64,000 bases of DNA from Hyphomonas neptunium ATCC 15444 (GTDB lineage Bacteria; Pseudomonadota; Alphaproteobacteria; Caulobacterales; Hyphomonadaceae), in NCBI RefSeq assembly GCF_000013025.1, contig NC_008358.1, positions 3,100,001-3,164,000 on the forward strand, given 5' to 3'. Shown one piece after another: positions 28,377-36,214 of this stretch. Made by a program: the position numbers and the translations under genes. The notes beneath the pieces were generated by a model. It saw nothing but the letters and a program-made list of their open reading frames with translations, was not told where the DNA came from and made no database searches. Numbering within the stretch: the stretch's first letter is position 1; each line of letters starts with the position of its first letter.

Positions 28377-30335
28377 ATGGCGGGAAACACGGCAAGAGAC
28401 ACCGGGATGTCAGAGATGGCGGGCATGCATCAGGGCTTTGAGGAGTGTGAGGACAAGTCGGTCTATTTCACCCTGTCGCTCTATATCAGCCAGAAGAATG
28501 TGACCGCCGCGCTTGGCCGGGATCTGGACCCGGAAACCGTGCGCGCCTTCCAGCCCGGCTATCGCGGCAGCAAACGCCTGCGCGACGCGGTGGAGCCGCT
28601 GTTCAACGACATTGCCGACCGCGAACGCCTGGGCGCGGTGGATGATTTCCTGCTCGATACGCTCTGCCCGCAAAATGGCGAATTCATAGAGGTGACCGCG
28701 CCCAGCGAGATTGCCTGGTCGACCGAAGGGCGCCGCTTCATCGCCACCCCGCCTGGCCTTGGCAAGACGCGCACCCTCCGGGTACGGCGGTTCTGGTATA
28801 CCCATGCCAATGGCGCGGTGGGCTATCACCTCTCCTTCCGATACAATTACGACCATACGCCGGGTGAATTCTATTTCCTGTCCCTGTTGCAGAAGGCCGC
28901 CGCGCCGAAGGAATTCGAAGCCAATCCGCGCCCTCCTGGCAGCGCGCCCTGGAGCGCCACCGATGACCGGACCGGGATCGCGCCGCTGGATCTTCTGCGC
29001 GTAAAAAGCCCGCACGGGAGCGACCAGAGTTTCTGGCAATATGTGCGCGGCGCGTTTGATCTCGACGCCGAAGACCTGTTTGGCAAACTCCCCCAGGGCG
29101 CAGCCAGGCGTGGGACGACACGCCTGGCGCCCACCTTCGATACGCTGGTCGCAGAAGCACCCTTCATTGAAGTGCCGGGCCTCGTGATGCCGGTTTCGCG
29201 GCTTCTGTTCTTCTTTGAAGATGCCACTTTCTTCCGCCGCCTGTTGCCTGAGCCCGACCCGGAAACGGGCGTGCCCCCGCCCCGAACGCTGATGGTGCAG
29301 GAGGGATGCTACCTGCCCTATCAACAGAAGCTCGCCGGGCTGAACCCTCAGGGGCTGGTGGATGTGCCCGAGGTGCGGATGGGCGCAGACTATTGGCACT
29401 GGGTGATCCACCGGCCCGATTATGACCAGTTCACCGACGCCCAGATCGAGGAAGGCCGCAAGACACGCCCCGCCATGGACGACCGGCGCCGGCAGGACTG
29501 TCTGCAATACCTGTTCATGGCCGGCTTCAACCAGAACATCATCGACTTCATGAACCAGGACCCCTCCGAAATCCTGGACTCAACCGATCCGATCTATCCG
29601 GCGACCGAGGAGCAGGCGACGGAGCGGAAGTTCGTGCGCTTTGCCAACCCGCGGGCGCTGACCACCTATGTGGAAAAGGCGCGCAGCCTGGAGGCGGCCA
29701 ACGACTATATCGGCACCTGCCCCTACGCGTTCATGATCCATGTCGTCTCGATGCATAACGAGTTCATGACGCGAGAATATGAGGCGACGGCCTTCGAACT
29801 GATCGATGAGGTTGAGCGCCTTGGCAACAAGGGCCGGCTGAAACGCGCGGCCGAAGCGTTCTACGCTTTCCGCACCGGCGATTATGCCGGCTATTACCGC
29901 GACCGGTATATGAACGTCTTCCGCTATGACACCGAGGCCGAAGTGTTCGAGAAGATGACCCAGCTGCGCGGTATCGGCAGGCGCAACGATTATATCGAGC
30001 GGCTGATCTCCAACATGGAAAGCCAGACCCGCGACCGGGAAGCGCGCCTCGCCAAGAAGGACGAGACCTCGATGAGCCTCCTGCTGGGCGCGCTGGGCGT
30101 GTTCGGCTTCTTCCAGCTGGCGATGATGTGGGCCGACAAGCTGCGCGATCTCAGCCGGAATGACGGTGTGTCGGTGAGCCTTGGCTGGATGCCCCCGTTT
30201 CTGGACCTGTCAGGCGGGAATCTCGATCAACCCTGGAATGGATTCTCGGTTTTTGTGCTTTACGCCTCAATGGGCTTCACGATCGCGCTGATTATTTTTC
30301 TGATCTGGCGCCTGGCGCGTGGCTTCTTCCGGTAA
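28377..30335 (+). CDS. Large hypothetical protein with two C-terminal TM helices
   Basis: This 652-residue protein starts at 28377, with further in-frame ATGs at 28407, 28416 and 28425. About 560 residues are soluble: an N-terminal region (SVYFTLSLYISQKNVTAALGRDL), aromatic and acidic stretches, a helical segment with charged repeats (RLISNMESQTRDREARLAKKDE) and then TM1 (about 566-587) and TM2 (about 623-646) with a roughly 35-residue loop and a short basic tail. This layout, with long soluble part, coiled helix and two terminal helices, recalls CorA-type channels, but the GMN motif is absent. I do not recognise the family. Confidence 0.7.
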   Translation: MAGNTARDTGMSEMAGMHQGFEECEDKSVYFTLSLYISQKNVTAALGRDLDPETVRAFQPGYRGSKRLRDAVEPLFNDIADRERLGAVDDFLLDTLCPQNGEFIEVTAPSEIAWSTEGRRFIATPPGLGKTRTLRVRRFWYTHANGAVGYHLSFRYNYDHTPGEFYFLSLLQKAAAPKEFEANPRPPGSAPWSATDDRTGIAPLDLLRVKSPHGSDQSFWQYVRGAFDLDAEDLFGKLPQGAARRGTTRLAPTFDTLVAEAPFIEVPGLVMPVSRLLFFFEDATFFRRLLPEPDPETGVPPPRTLMVQEGCYLPYQQKLAGLNPQGLVDVPEVRMGADYWHWVIHRPDYDQFTDAQIEEGRKTRPAMDDRRRQDCLQYLFMAGFNQNIIDFMNQDPSEILDSTDPIYPATEEQATERKFVRFANPRALTTYVEKARSLEAANDYIGTCPYAFMIHVVSMHNEFMTREYEATAFELIDEVERLGNKGRLKRAAEAFYAFRTGDYAGYYRDRYMNVFRYDTEAEVFEKMTQLRGIGRRNDYIERLISNMESQTRDREARLAKKDETSMSLLLGALGVFGFFQLAMMWADKLRDLSRNDGVSVSLGWMPPFLDLSGGNLDQPWNGFSVFVLYASMGFTIALIIFLIWRLARGFFR

Positions 30336-30404
30336 AGTGTGTTTTGTAAATTCTGTAAACTTTGAAATCGGCCGTCAGAACGCTGAAAACCCACCGGAAA
30401 AAGC

Positions 30405-30445
30405 CAGAAAAAGAAAGCCCGGCAGCATCAAAAGACGCGCCGGGC
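30405..30445 (-). terminator. Intrinsic terminator downstream of the LysR gene
   Basis: Read on the minus strand, GCCCGGC and GCCGGGC (30417-30423 and 30439-30445) form a perfect 7-pair stem with a 15-base loop, followed by the T-rich tract TTTCTTTTT. It lies about 160 bases beyond the LysR stop. On the plus strand no T-run follows, so it serves the LysR side. The rest of the 30336-30605 gap holds no gene I can support. Confidence 0.7.
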
Positions 30446-30605
30446 ATAAAGTGGGGTCCTGAAGGGGGGAGGAAACGCCCAATCGGAGGAATGATCGGGT
30501 TATGCCCAGGACCCTTGGCATGACGCCTAGATAGGGCATTTTCGCTGCATTGCAACATGCGACACAGCAGCCCCATCATGCATTTCTGCATGCGTTACTG
30601 AAGGT

Positions 30606-31517
30606 TCACGATCCCTGACGCATAGAGGCACGCCTCAAAGGCTCTGTCTCTGCGGTCAGGAATTCCCGGAACGCGGCCACGCGTTTGGAGCGGCGCAGGT
30701 CGCTTGGGTAAATGAAGTAAAGATCGAAAACCGGCCCAGTTACCTCAGGAAGCACGCGCACGAGGCGGGGCAGCGTGGCGGCCATATAGTCAGGCACATC
30801 GGCAATGCCGAGGCCGGCATCAACCGCCCGGAGCATCGCGAATACATTGTTCACTTTCAGCGTCGCCGGGCGCGGCGGTGCGTCATCACGCCCCACGCGG
30901 CAGGCGAAGGCCATTTCGAACAGCGGCGTGGATTCGTCGCCATAGGCGATGATCCGGTGATTATCGAGGTCCTGGGGCTCTTTGGGAACGCCGTGGGCTT
31001 TGAGATATTCGGGCGAGGCATAGAGGTTTGTGCCCAGCGTGCCGAGCTTGCGCTGGATCAGATCGGCCTTGTCCGCCGGCCAGAGACGGACCGCGCATTC
31101 GGCCTCCAGCTTCAGGAGATCATATTCAAACTGGTCGTCGAGGCGCAGATCGAGGCGCAGATCCGGATGCCGCTTCACGAAATTGCCCAGCCGGGGCACC
31201 ATCCAGATTGACCCGAAGGCGACTGGCGCGGCCACGATCAGCTCGCCCTGGGGCGTTTCCTGCTGGTCGCGCAGGGCGGTATTGGCCGATTGAGCCGCTG
31301 AAGACATCTCCATGGTCGAGCGGTAGAGCGTGTGGCCGCTGTCGGTGAGCACGAGGCCCCTTGCATGGCGCTGGAACAGGGAGACGCCGAGCTGTTCCTC
31401 CAGCGCCGCAATCTGGCGCGAGACGGCCGATTGGGAGATGCCGAGGCGCTCCCCGGCAAGGGTGAGGCTGCCGGATTCGGCGGCCGCGTGAAACGATCTG
31501 AGCTTACCCCAATCCAT
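30606..31517 (-). CDS. LysR family transcriptional regulator
   Basis: This 303-residue protein has the N-terminal winged helix-turn-helix (MDWGKLRSFHAAAESGSLTLAGERLGISQSAVSRQIAALEEQ) and a periplasmic-binding-like effector domain from about residue 90 (GELIVAAPVAFGSIWMVPRLGNFVKRHPDLRLDLRLDD). The second half (FAMLRAVDAGLGIADVPDYM) is typical. LysR proteins usually control a divergent gene, here the HSD10-like SDR, with 155 bases between starts. The effector is unknown. Confidence 0.95.
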   Translation of the reverse strand: MDWGKLRSFHAAAESGSLTLAGERLGISQSAVSRQIAALEEQLGVSLFQRHARGLVLTDSGHTLYRSTMEMSSAAQSANTALRDQQETPQGELIVAAPVAFGSIWMVPRLGNFVKRHPDLRLDLRLDDQFEYDLLKLEAECAVRLWPADKADLIQRKLGTLGTNLYASPEYLKAHGVPKEPQDLDNHRIIAYGDESTPLFEMAFACRVGRDDAPPRPATLKVNNVFAMLRAVDAGLGIADVPDYMAATLPRLVRVLPEVTGPVFDLYFIYPSDLRRSKRVAAFREFLTAETEPLRRASMRQGS

Positions 31518-31672
31518 GGGGAGGGTTTGTGACGGGAGTTTGAACCTGCGGCAAGAGGAATGACGCCTGCGCGCTTCATTTGAAGCGGGCGGCCTTGGCG
31601 CGGCGTCACCATTTCCAAGCCCGCCTTCCCTGCCTACACATGGGAAAAGTCAGCTTTGGGAAGGAGACCTCC

Positions 31673-32455
31673 ATGCAAATCACGAAAGATACTGCCGCCA
31701 TCGTCACCGGGGGCGCTTCGGGCCTCGGCCAGGCCACTGCCCGCGCGCTCGCCAAGGCCGGCGCCAAGGTTGCCATCTTCGACATCAACGAAGAAGCCGG
31801 CGAAGCGACCGCGAAGGAAATCGGCGGCATCTTCTGCAATGTGAACATCATGGACGAGGCCTCCGCCGTGGCCGGCTTCGAGAAAGCCCGCGCCGCCCAT
31901 GGCCAGGAGCGGATCACCGTTCACTGCGCGATGGCATCGAAAGGCGGCAAGACACTTTCCTGGGACAAGGAAAACGCCCGCTACAAACGCCTCACCACCG
32001 AAGACTACGAATTCGGCGCCAAGGGCGTTCTGGTTGCGTCCTACCGCATCGCTTCGCTTTCGGCCGAGGGCATGGCGAACCTGCCCGAGCTGGAAGACGG
32101 CGAGCGCGGCGTGATCACGCTGACCGCCTCGGTGGCTGCGCAGGACGGCCAGATCGGACAGGTCGTCTACGGATCATGCAAGGCGGGCGTCAATGGCCTC
32201 GTTCTGCCAATGGCACGTGACCTGATGGACATCGGCATCCGCGTCAACTCGATCATGCCGGGCATTTTCGGCACGCCGCTGATGCTGCGCGCATCGGATA
32301 AGGTGCTCAACTCCCTCGCCTCGTCGGTGCCCTTCCCCAAACGCCTCGGCAAACCGGAAGAGTTTGGCTCGCTGGTGATGGAACTGGTGCGCAACACCTA
32401 TTTCAACGGTCAGAACCTGCGTCTTGACGGCGGCATCCGGATGGCGCCGCGCTGA
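31673..32455 (+). CDS. SDR family oxidoreductase, 3-hydroxyacyl-CoA dehydrogenase type-2 (HSD10)-like
   Basis: This 260-residue protein starts at the ATG at 31673, with GGAGA upstream. It has the NAD loop TGGASGLGQATA, the Asp of NAD preference in AIFDINEEAG, the catalytic Ser region LTASVAAQDGQIGQVVYGSCKAG with YxxxK as YGSCK, and a C-terminus (VPFPKRLGKPEEFGSLVMELVRNTYFNGQNLRLDGGIRM) like HSD10. Members oxidise short-chain hydroxyacyl-CoAs or steroid alcohols. It is divergent from LysR, its likely regulator, and is followed by a strong terminator. Confidence 0.92.
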   Translation: MQITKDTAAIVTGGASGLGQATARALAKAGAKVAIFDINEEAGEATAKEIGGIFCNVNIMDEASAVAGFEKARAAHGQERITVHCAMASKGGKTLSWDKENARYKRLTTEDYEFGAKGVLVASYRIASLSAEGMANLPELEDGERGVITLTASVAAQDGQIGQVVYGSCKAGVNGLVLPMARDLMDIGIRVNSIMPGIFGTPLMLRASDKVLNSLASSVPFPKRLGKPEEFGSLVMELVRNTYFNGQNLRLDGGIRMAPR

Positions 32456-32488
32456 AGGATTTCCTGAAGCGACTTTAAGGCCTTTTGA

Positions 32489-32523
32489 AGCCCCGTGACC
32501 CTGACGGTTGCGGGGCTTTTTTG
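32489..32523 (+). terminator. Intrinsic terminator after the HSD10-like SDR
   Basis: AGCCCCG (32489-32495) and CGGGGCT (32511-32517) make a perfect 7-pair stem with a 15-base loop, followed by a run of T residues. It lies 33 bases after the SDR stop on the plus strand. Confidence 0.85.
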
Positions 32524-32672
32524 TTGTGGCGGTGCTTTGCTGGGCGGAATAATATCCGTTAGCAGATGGTCTATATGTAGCCGCCAGCGGGTTTGGCCGG
32601 AACGCGCTGGTTAGGCGCGGCCGGTGGGGGTGTGCTGGCGGGGTGAGAGGTTTTGGGACAGAGCGGTGAGAA

Positions 32673-32707
32673 GGTCCCGGATCGCGGCTTTGCCGCGTCC
32701 CGGATGA
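32673..32707. repeat. Palindromic repeat with TTT loop, flanked by direct repeats
   Basis: CGCGGC (32683-32688), a TTT loop and GCCGCG (32692-32697) make a hairpin. TCCCGGAT occurs directly on both sides (32675-32682 and 32698-32705). This pattern resembles the dispersed extragenic palindromes seen in many alphaproteobacterial genomes. It sits in the gap before the 128-residue hypothetical gene. Confidence 0.55.
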
Positions 32708-32721
32708 CACGGGGTGTGAGG

Positions 32722-33108
32722 CTAGGAGGTGTCGGCGATTGCCGCTCCCCCCTCCGACCCTTCGGGCCACCTCCCCCGCAAGCAGGGGAGGATACCAGCG
32801 CCTGGGGCTGAGGGATTGTCCGTTGGAGAGGTTTTGGAGTCCTCCAGAAAAACTCCAACGAGGTTTGGAGAAAAGTGGCTTTGCCAGATGGGGTCGTCCC
32901 AGCTGGGTTTTAGCGCATCGGGTTTGCGGTAGGCGCGCCAGTGGTCGCCGACCTGAACGATGTGGACCTGGCCCCATCTTGTGACGGAGATGAGGAGGGT
33001 GCGGAGTTCCTTGTCCTGACGTTTGAAGATCCAGCGCAGCTGTAGCCAGAGGTATGGCCAGAAGACAGGCGATACGTGGGCGTAGAGGCGGGCGATCTGC
33101 GGGGACAT
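32722..33108 (-). CDS. Conserved hypothetical protein whose C-terminus is encoded by a repeat
   Basis: I start this 128-residue protein at 33108 (MSPQIARLYAHV). The first about 95 residues look like a real protein: aromatic and basic (VFWPYLWLQLRWIFKRQDKE, VTRWGQVHIVQVGDHWRAYRKPD, DDPIWQSHFSPNLVGVFLED). The last about 30 (ILPCLRGRWPEGSEGG) come from the hairpin at 32745-32800, a repeat type that can run into flanking genes and replace the normal stop. No family assigned. Moderate codon quality and the repeat-rich surroundings leave some doubt that the whole frame is functional. Confidence 0.5.
   Translation of the reverse strand: MSPQIARLYAHVSPVFWPYLWLQLRWIFKRQDKELRTLLISVTRWGQVHIVQVGDHWRAYRKPDALKPSWDDPIWQSHFSPNLVGVFLEDSKTSPTDNPSAPGAGILPCLRGRWPEGSEGGAAIADTS
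32745..32800. repeat. Palindromic repeat element overlapping a gene 3' end
   Basis: CCTCCCC (32770-32776) and GGGGAGG (32785-32791) form a perfect hairpin with an 8-base loop, inside a GC-rich block that also carries CCCTCCGACCCTTCGGGCCACC. Blocks of this kind recur between genes in related alphaproteobacteria. Here it lies inside the 3' end of the hypothetical gene on the minus strand. Confidence 0.5.
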
Positions 33109-33209
33109 CGGAGGGAGTATAGATCCGTTCCCGGAGGGGGTGGATGAGATTTCTGGAAATTGCAGTTTTGCTACAGGTTTGGGGGGAATAATGGTGGATA
33201 GGGCGGAGG

Positions 33210-33246
33210 CCCTCACCGCCCATCGCTTTGCGATGGGCGGTGAGGG
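33210..33246. repeat. Perfect 17-pair palindrome with TTT loop
   Basis: Arms at 33210-33226 and 33230-33246 are perfect complements over 17 bases, ending in CATCGC and GCGATG around a TTT loop. There is no T-run after either arm, so a simple terminator is unlikely. It lies 14 bases from a decamer array (33260-33310), between the hypothetical gene and the quinone reductase 3' end. The TTT loop matches that of the palindrome at 32673-32707. Confidence 0.8.
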
Positions 33247-33259
33247 TCTAGCTGCGCGT

Positions 33260-33310
33260 GAGACAGATCGGGGACAGTTCAGGACAAATCCGGACACTTC
33301 CGGTCAGGGC
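33260..33310. repeat. Decamer tandem array, copy A
   Basis: About four imperfect 10-base units with consensus GGACAgntcg: GACAGATCG, GGACAGTTCA, GGACAAATCC and GGACACTTCC, with one inserted G after the first. The same first two units recur at 36148-36203. The array abuts the quinone reductase stop at 33304. Confidence 0.7.
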
Positions 33311-34278
33311 ACCAGGACGACTTTGCCGACGACTTCGCGGCTGCGCATCATGTCGAAGGCGCGGCGCCAATCGGTGAGGGGGACTTCGGCGTGGATGCAA
33401 GGTTTTACCTTGCCGTCTTCGGCCCATTTCCAGATGGCTTCCTGATTGGCGCGGCCTTTTTCGGGGAACTGGCGACCGTATTCGCCGGCGCGGACGCCGA
33501 CGACGGAGAAGCCCTTGATGAGGGGCATGTTGACGCTGACGCTGGGGATGCGGCCGGAGGTGAAGCCGATGATCAGGAGGCGGCCGTCAAAGGCGATGCA
33601 GCGGACGCTCTCATCGAAGACATCGCCGCCGACCGGATCGTAGATCACGTCCGCGCCGCGCCCGCCGGTGAGGGCTTTGACTTCCTCGCGGAAGCCGCGG
33701 GTGACGTTTATGATGTGATCGGCGCCGCGGGCCTTTACGGTTTTCAGTTTTTCATCTGACGCAGAGGTGGCGATGACGGTGGCGCCGAGGAGCTTGCCCA
33801 CCTCGACCGCCGCCATGCCGACGCCGCCGCTGGCGCCGTGGACAAGAAGGGTTTCACCCGGTTGGAGATTGCCGCGAATGACCAGCGAGACGTAAGCCGT
33901 GAGATAGGCCGCGCCATAGGCGGAGGCCTCTGCAAAGCTGAGCGTGGCGGGTTTTTTGCGCAGGCCGGCAGCGGGCAGCGTGATGTATTCTGAGAAGGCG
34001 CCGATGCGGCTGCCCCCTGCCACTTCATCGCCGGGCTGGAAGGCAGTGACCCCCTCCCCGACGGCGTCCACGACGCCGGCAAGCTCCATGCCGAGCGTGA
34101 AGGGCAGTTCGGGTTTGAGCTGGTATTTTCCCTCCGTCATCAGAAGGTCCGGAAAGTTGAGACTGGCGGCCTTGATGGCGACGCGGACCTCCCCGGCCTT
34201 TGGCTCCGGCAGGGGAAGATCTTTCAGGCTCGTTCCGGCAAAGTCCGGAGCAAGCTCACTTACGACGAGAGACTTCAT
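33304..34278 (-). CDS. NADPH:quinone oxidoreductase family (zinc-free MDR) protein
   Basis: This 324-residue medium-chain reductase has an N-terminal GroES-like domain (LTLGMELAGVVDAVGEGVTAFQPGDEVAGG) and the cofactor loop LLVHGASGGVGMAAVEVGKLLGATVIATSAS. It lacks the Cys ligands of zinc alcohol dehydrogenases, as expected for the quinone reductase/enoyl reductase branch. The cofactor is NADPH by family. Its start overlaps the stop of the upstream esterase by 4 bases, so the two form an operon, probably with the TetR gene upstream. Confidence 0.92.
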   Translation of the reverse strand: MKSLVVSELAPDFAGTSLKDLPLPEPKAGEVRVAIKAASLNFPDLLMTEGKYQLKPELPFTLGMELAGVVDAVGEGVTAFQPGDEVAGGSRIGAFSEYITLPAAGLRKKPATLSFAEASAYGAAYLTAYVSLVIRGNLQPGETLLVHGASGGVGMAAVEVGKLLGATVIATSASDEKLKTVKARGADHIINVTRGFREEVKALTGGRGADVIYDPVGGDVFDESVRCIAFDGRLLIIGFTSGRIPSVSVNMPLIKGFSVVGVRAGEYGRQFPEKGRANQEAIWKWAEDGKVKPCIHAEVPLTDWRRAFDMMRSREVVGKVVLVP

Positions 34279-35315
34279 GCCTTCCTGGCCGCATACATAT
34301 CGTGGACCATACGGGCGATTTCGGTGCAGGCCGTGCGCGATCCCGGCGAGAGGAAGGTGAAGGCGGTGAAGGCGTGGGCAAGGCTGTCATAGCGCTTGTG
34401 CTTGACCGTCACACCGGCCGCTTTCAGGCGTTCGGCATATTCGTCGCCCTCGTCCACCAGCGGGTCATGCCCGGCGGTGACCACAACGGCGGGGGGCAGT
34501 CCGGCAAGGTCTGCCGCCTGGCCCGGCGAGACGTTGAGGTCGGTATAGTCAAAGCCTTCAGGCAGGTATTGCTGCATGAACCAGTCCATCGTGTCCTGGC
34601 TGAGGGAGAAGGTGTTGGCGAACGCGGTCTTGGAGGGATAGTGCTTCGAGATGTCGATGGCGGGGTAGATGAGCAGCTGGAGCGCCGGCAGCGGGCCGCC
34701 TTCCCGCTTCATCCGCTGGCTGATGATGGCGGAGAAGTTTCCGCCCATGCTGTCGCCGCCCACCGACGCCTTGCCGGCGGGGGCGCCGTATTTGGCGGCG
34801 TTTTCCACGCCCCATTTATAGGCAGCAAAACAATCGTTCAGCCCGGCGGGATAAATGTGCTGCGGGGCAAGGCGGTAATCGACCGAGAGAACGGGCGCCT
34901 GGGCGCCCTGGGCGAGCATGCCGCAGAAAGCGTGGCAGGTGTCCATATCGCCGATAACGCCGCCGCCCATGTGGAAGTAGACGATGAGGGGATGGCGGGG
35001 ATCCTGGGAGGCGGGCATGTAGAGGCGCACGGGGATCTGGTTTGCGTCCGGGCCGGGAATGGTGAACTCCTCGACGCCAACGCCGCCGGGCAGCTTGTCC
35101 TGAAAGAGGGCGAGCTGGGCCTTTACGCCCTGCTGTACGGCCTCTGCCGGAAGGGTGGACATCGGCGGCGCATTGCGGCCGTTCCAGGCGACAAGCTGGA
35201 GTTGTGGCTCCAGCGTGCGGCCTTCGATGGTCTTGGGCTCGCCGCCCGACATCTTGACGATCATGCCGCCGGGCAGGCTGGCAATCGCCTTTGCGATCAT
35301 GCGTTGAAGGCTCAT
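34275..35315 (-). CDS. Alpha/beta hydrolase (HSL-type esterase/lipase)
   Basis: This 346-residue protein has the oxyanion motif HMGGG at 115-119 (YFHMGGGVIGD), one residue longer than the usual HGGG, and the nucleophile Ser189 in GGDSMGG. The later Asp (VTAGHDPLVDEGDEYA) and His (YDSLAHAFTAF) complete the triad. Members act on short- to medium-chain esters. No signal peptide. It overlaps the quinone reductase start by 4 bases, and TetR lies 86 bases upstream on the same strand. Confidence 0.92.
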   Translation of the reverse strand: MSLQRMIAKAIASLPGGMIVKMSGGEPKTIEGRTLEPQLQLVAWNGRNAPPMSTLPAEAVQQGVKAQLALFQDKLPGGVGVEEFTIPGPDANQIPVRLYMPASQDPRHPLIVYFHMGGGVIGDMDTCHAFCGMLAQGAQAPVLSVDYRLAPQHIYPAGLNDCFAAYKWGVENAAKYGAPAGKASVGGDSMGGNFSAIISQRMKREGGPLPALQLLIYPAIDISKHYPSKTAFANTFSLSQDTMDWFMQQYLPEGFDYTDLNVSPGQAADLAGLPPAVVVTAGHDPLVDEGDEYAERLKAAGVTVKHKRYDSLAHAFTAFTFLSPGSRTACTEIARMVHDMYAARKA

Positions 35316-35401
35316 GGAAACCCCTCCCTCTCAACTGTTCTTGAGGGAGAACCTGACGCCATTTTCGCCCGCCGCCAAGGGGTTCCCCGGCGGCGGTGGC
35401 A

Positions 35402-36031
35402 TTATACGCGCGCGTCGAGGGTTTTCAGGCCGGAAAGCAGCAGGGTGCAGGCAAACCGGGTGGCGCCTTCGACATCAACAGGGCGGCGTTTGAGCATGTA
35501 GTCCCCCATTTCGCGGGCGATGCCGATGGCGGCGGCGGTGAGGTATTCGGTATCGACGGAGGGCCGAATGCCTTGTTTTGCAAGGATATGTTCGAGGTCG
35601 GCGCGGATTTCCTGGGCGACGGCCTGCATTTCGGGCGTGTCGACGCGCACGCCGATGAGGGCGATGTGGGGCGCGCCACTTTCGATTGCGTCTTCATTCT
35701 CCCGCGAAATGAAGCCGAAATAGGCCCGGTAGGCGTGCTCCATATAGTCTTCGAGGCTTTCGGCGCGGGCGCGGACATCGGCCAGCCGGTCGCGGAAGCG
35801 GTGGGTGGAATCCTCGGCGATGGCGTGGAAAACTTCCTCTTTCGACTTGAAATAATTGTAGAAAGTGCCCGAGGCGAGGGCCGTCTCGCGGATGATGTCG
35901 CGCACGGTGGTGGCCTCAAAGCCGATGCGGGCAAACACCTGGCGGCCCGCCTGGAGGATGGCGCGGCGGTTGGCAGCCTTGGTGCTGGCGCGCTTGCCGG
36001 AGAGGGTGGCGGGCGATGTGGTATCGGCCAT
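35402..36031 (-). CDS. TetR family transcriptional regulator
   Basis: This 209-residue protein starts at the ATG at 36031 (MADTTSPATL). The HTH is clear: NRRAILQAGRQVFARIGFEATTVRDIIRETALASGTFYNYFKSKEEVF. The ligand domain has no recognisable specificity. It precedes the esterase and quinone reductase on the same strand and may regulate them, as TetR proteins often control adjacent catabolic genes. Upstream is a 183-base gap with the decamer array. Confidence 0.94.
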   Translation of the reverse strand: MADTTSPATLSGKRASTKAANRRAILQAGRQVFARIGFEATTVRDIIRETALASGTFYNYFKSKEEVFHAIAEDSTHRFRDRLADVRARAESLEDYMEHAYRAYFGFISRENEDAIESGAPHIALIGVRVDTPEMQAVAQEIRADLEHILAKQGIRPSVDTEYLTAAAIGIAREMGDYMLKRRPVDVEGATRFACTLLLSGLKTLDARV

Positions 36032-36147
36032 GAGGTGTCTTTCTGGTTGTAACAAAATGACCCTGCACCCGGCGTCATCGCGCGTCAACTTTGTCGCCGC
36101 GTAGAGCAGCTATGCGCGCAAAGCCGGTCAAAGGCTGGCCAATTCCA

Positions 36148-36203
36148 GGACAGATCGGGACAGTTCAGGACACTTTGGGACAGCTTGGGACAGTTTGGGA
36201 CAC
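36148..36203. repeat. Decamer tandem array, copy B
   Basis: Five exact-register 10-base units plus a partial one: GGACAGATCG, GGACAGTTCA, GGACACTTTG, GGACAGCTTG, GGACAGTTTG and GGACAC. The first two match copy A at 33260-33310. A 10-base period corresponds to about one DNA helical turn, so the array could present protein sites on one face. It lies between the TetR and TRIC genes. Confidence 0.85.
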
Positions 36204-36214
36204 CTAAACCCGGC

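Noticed and set aside
28377-30335. CorA magnesium transporter
   Set aside because: The two-helix C-terminal layout is similar, but the GMN motif and CorA signatures are absent.
30292-30591. 99-codon minus-strand frame in the gap after the LysR gene
   Set aside because: It overlaps the 3' end of the 652-residue gene and spans the LysR terminator. Its composition is not protein-like.
32174-33223. 349-codon minus-strand frame over the SDR 3' end and repeat patch
   Set aside because: It crosses the SDR gene, its terminator and several repeats, and the translation is Pro/Arg/His-rich noise.
33210-33246. Rho-independent terminator for the quinone reductase operon
   Set aside because: The hairpin is perfect but neither strand has a following T-run, so I list it as a palindromic repeat instead.
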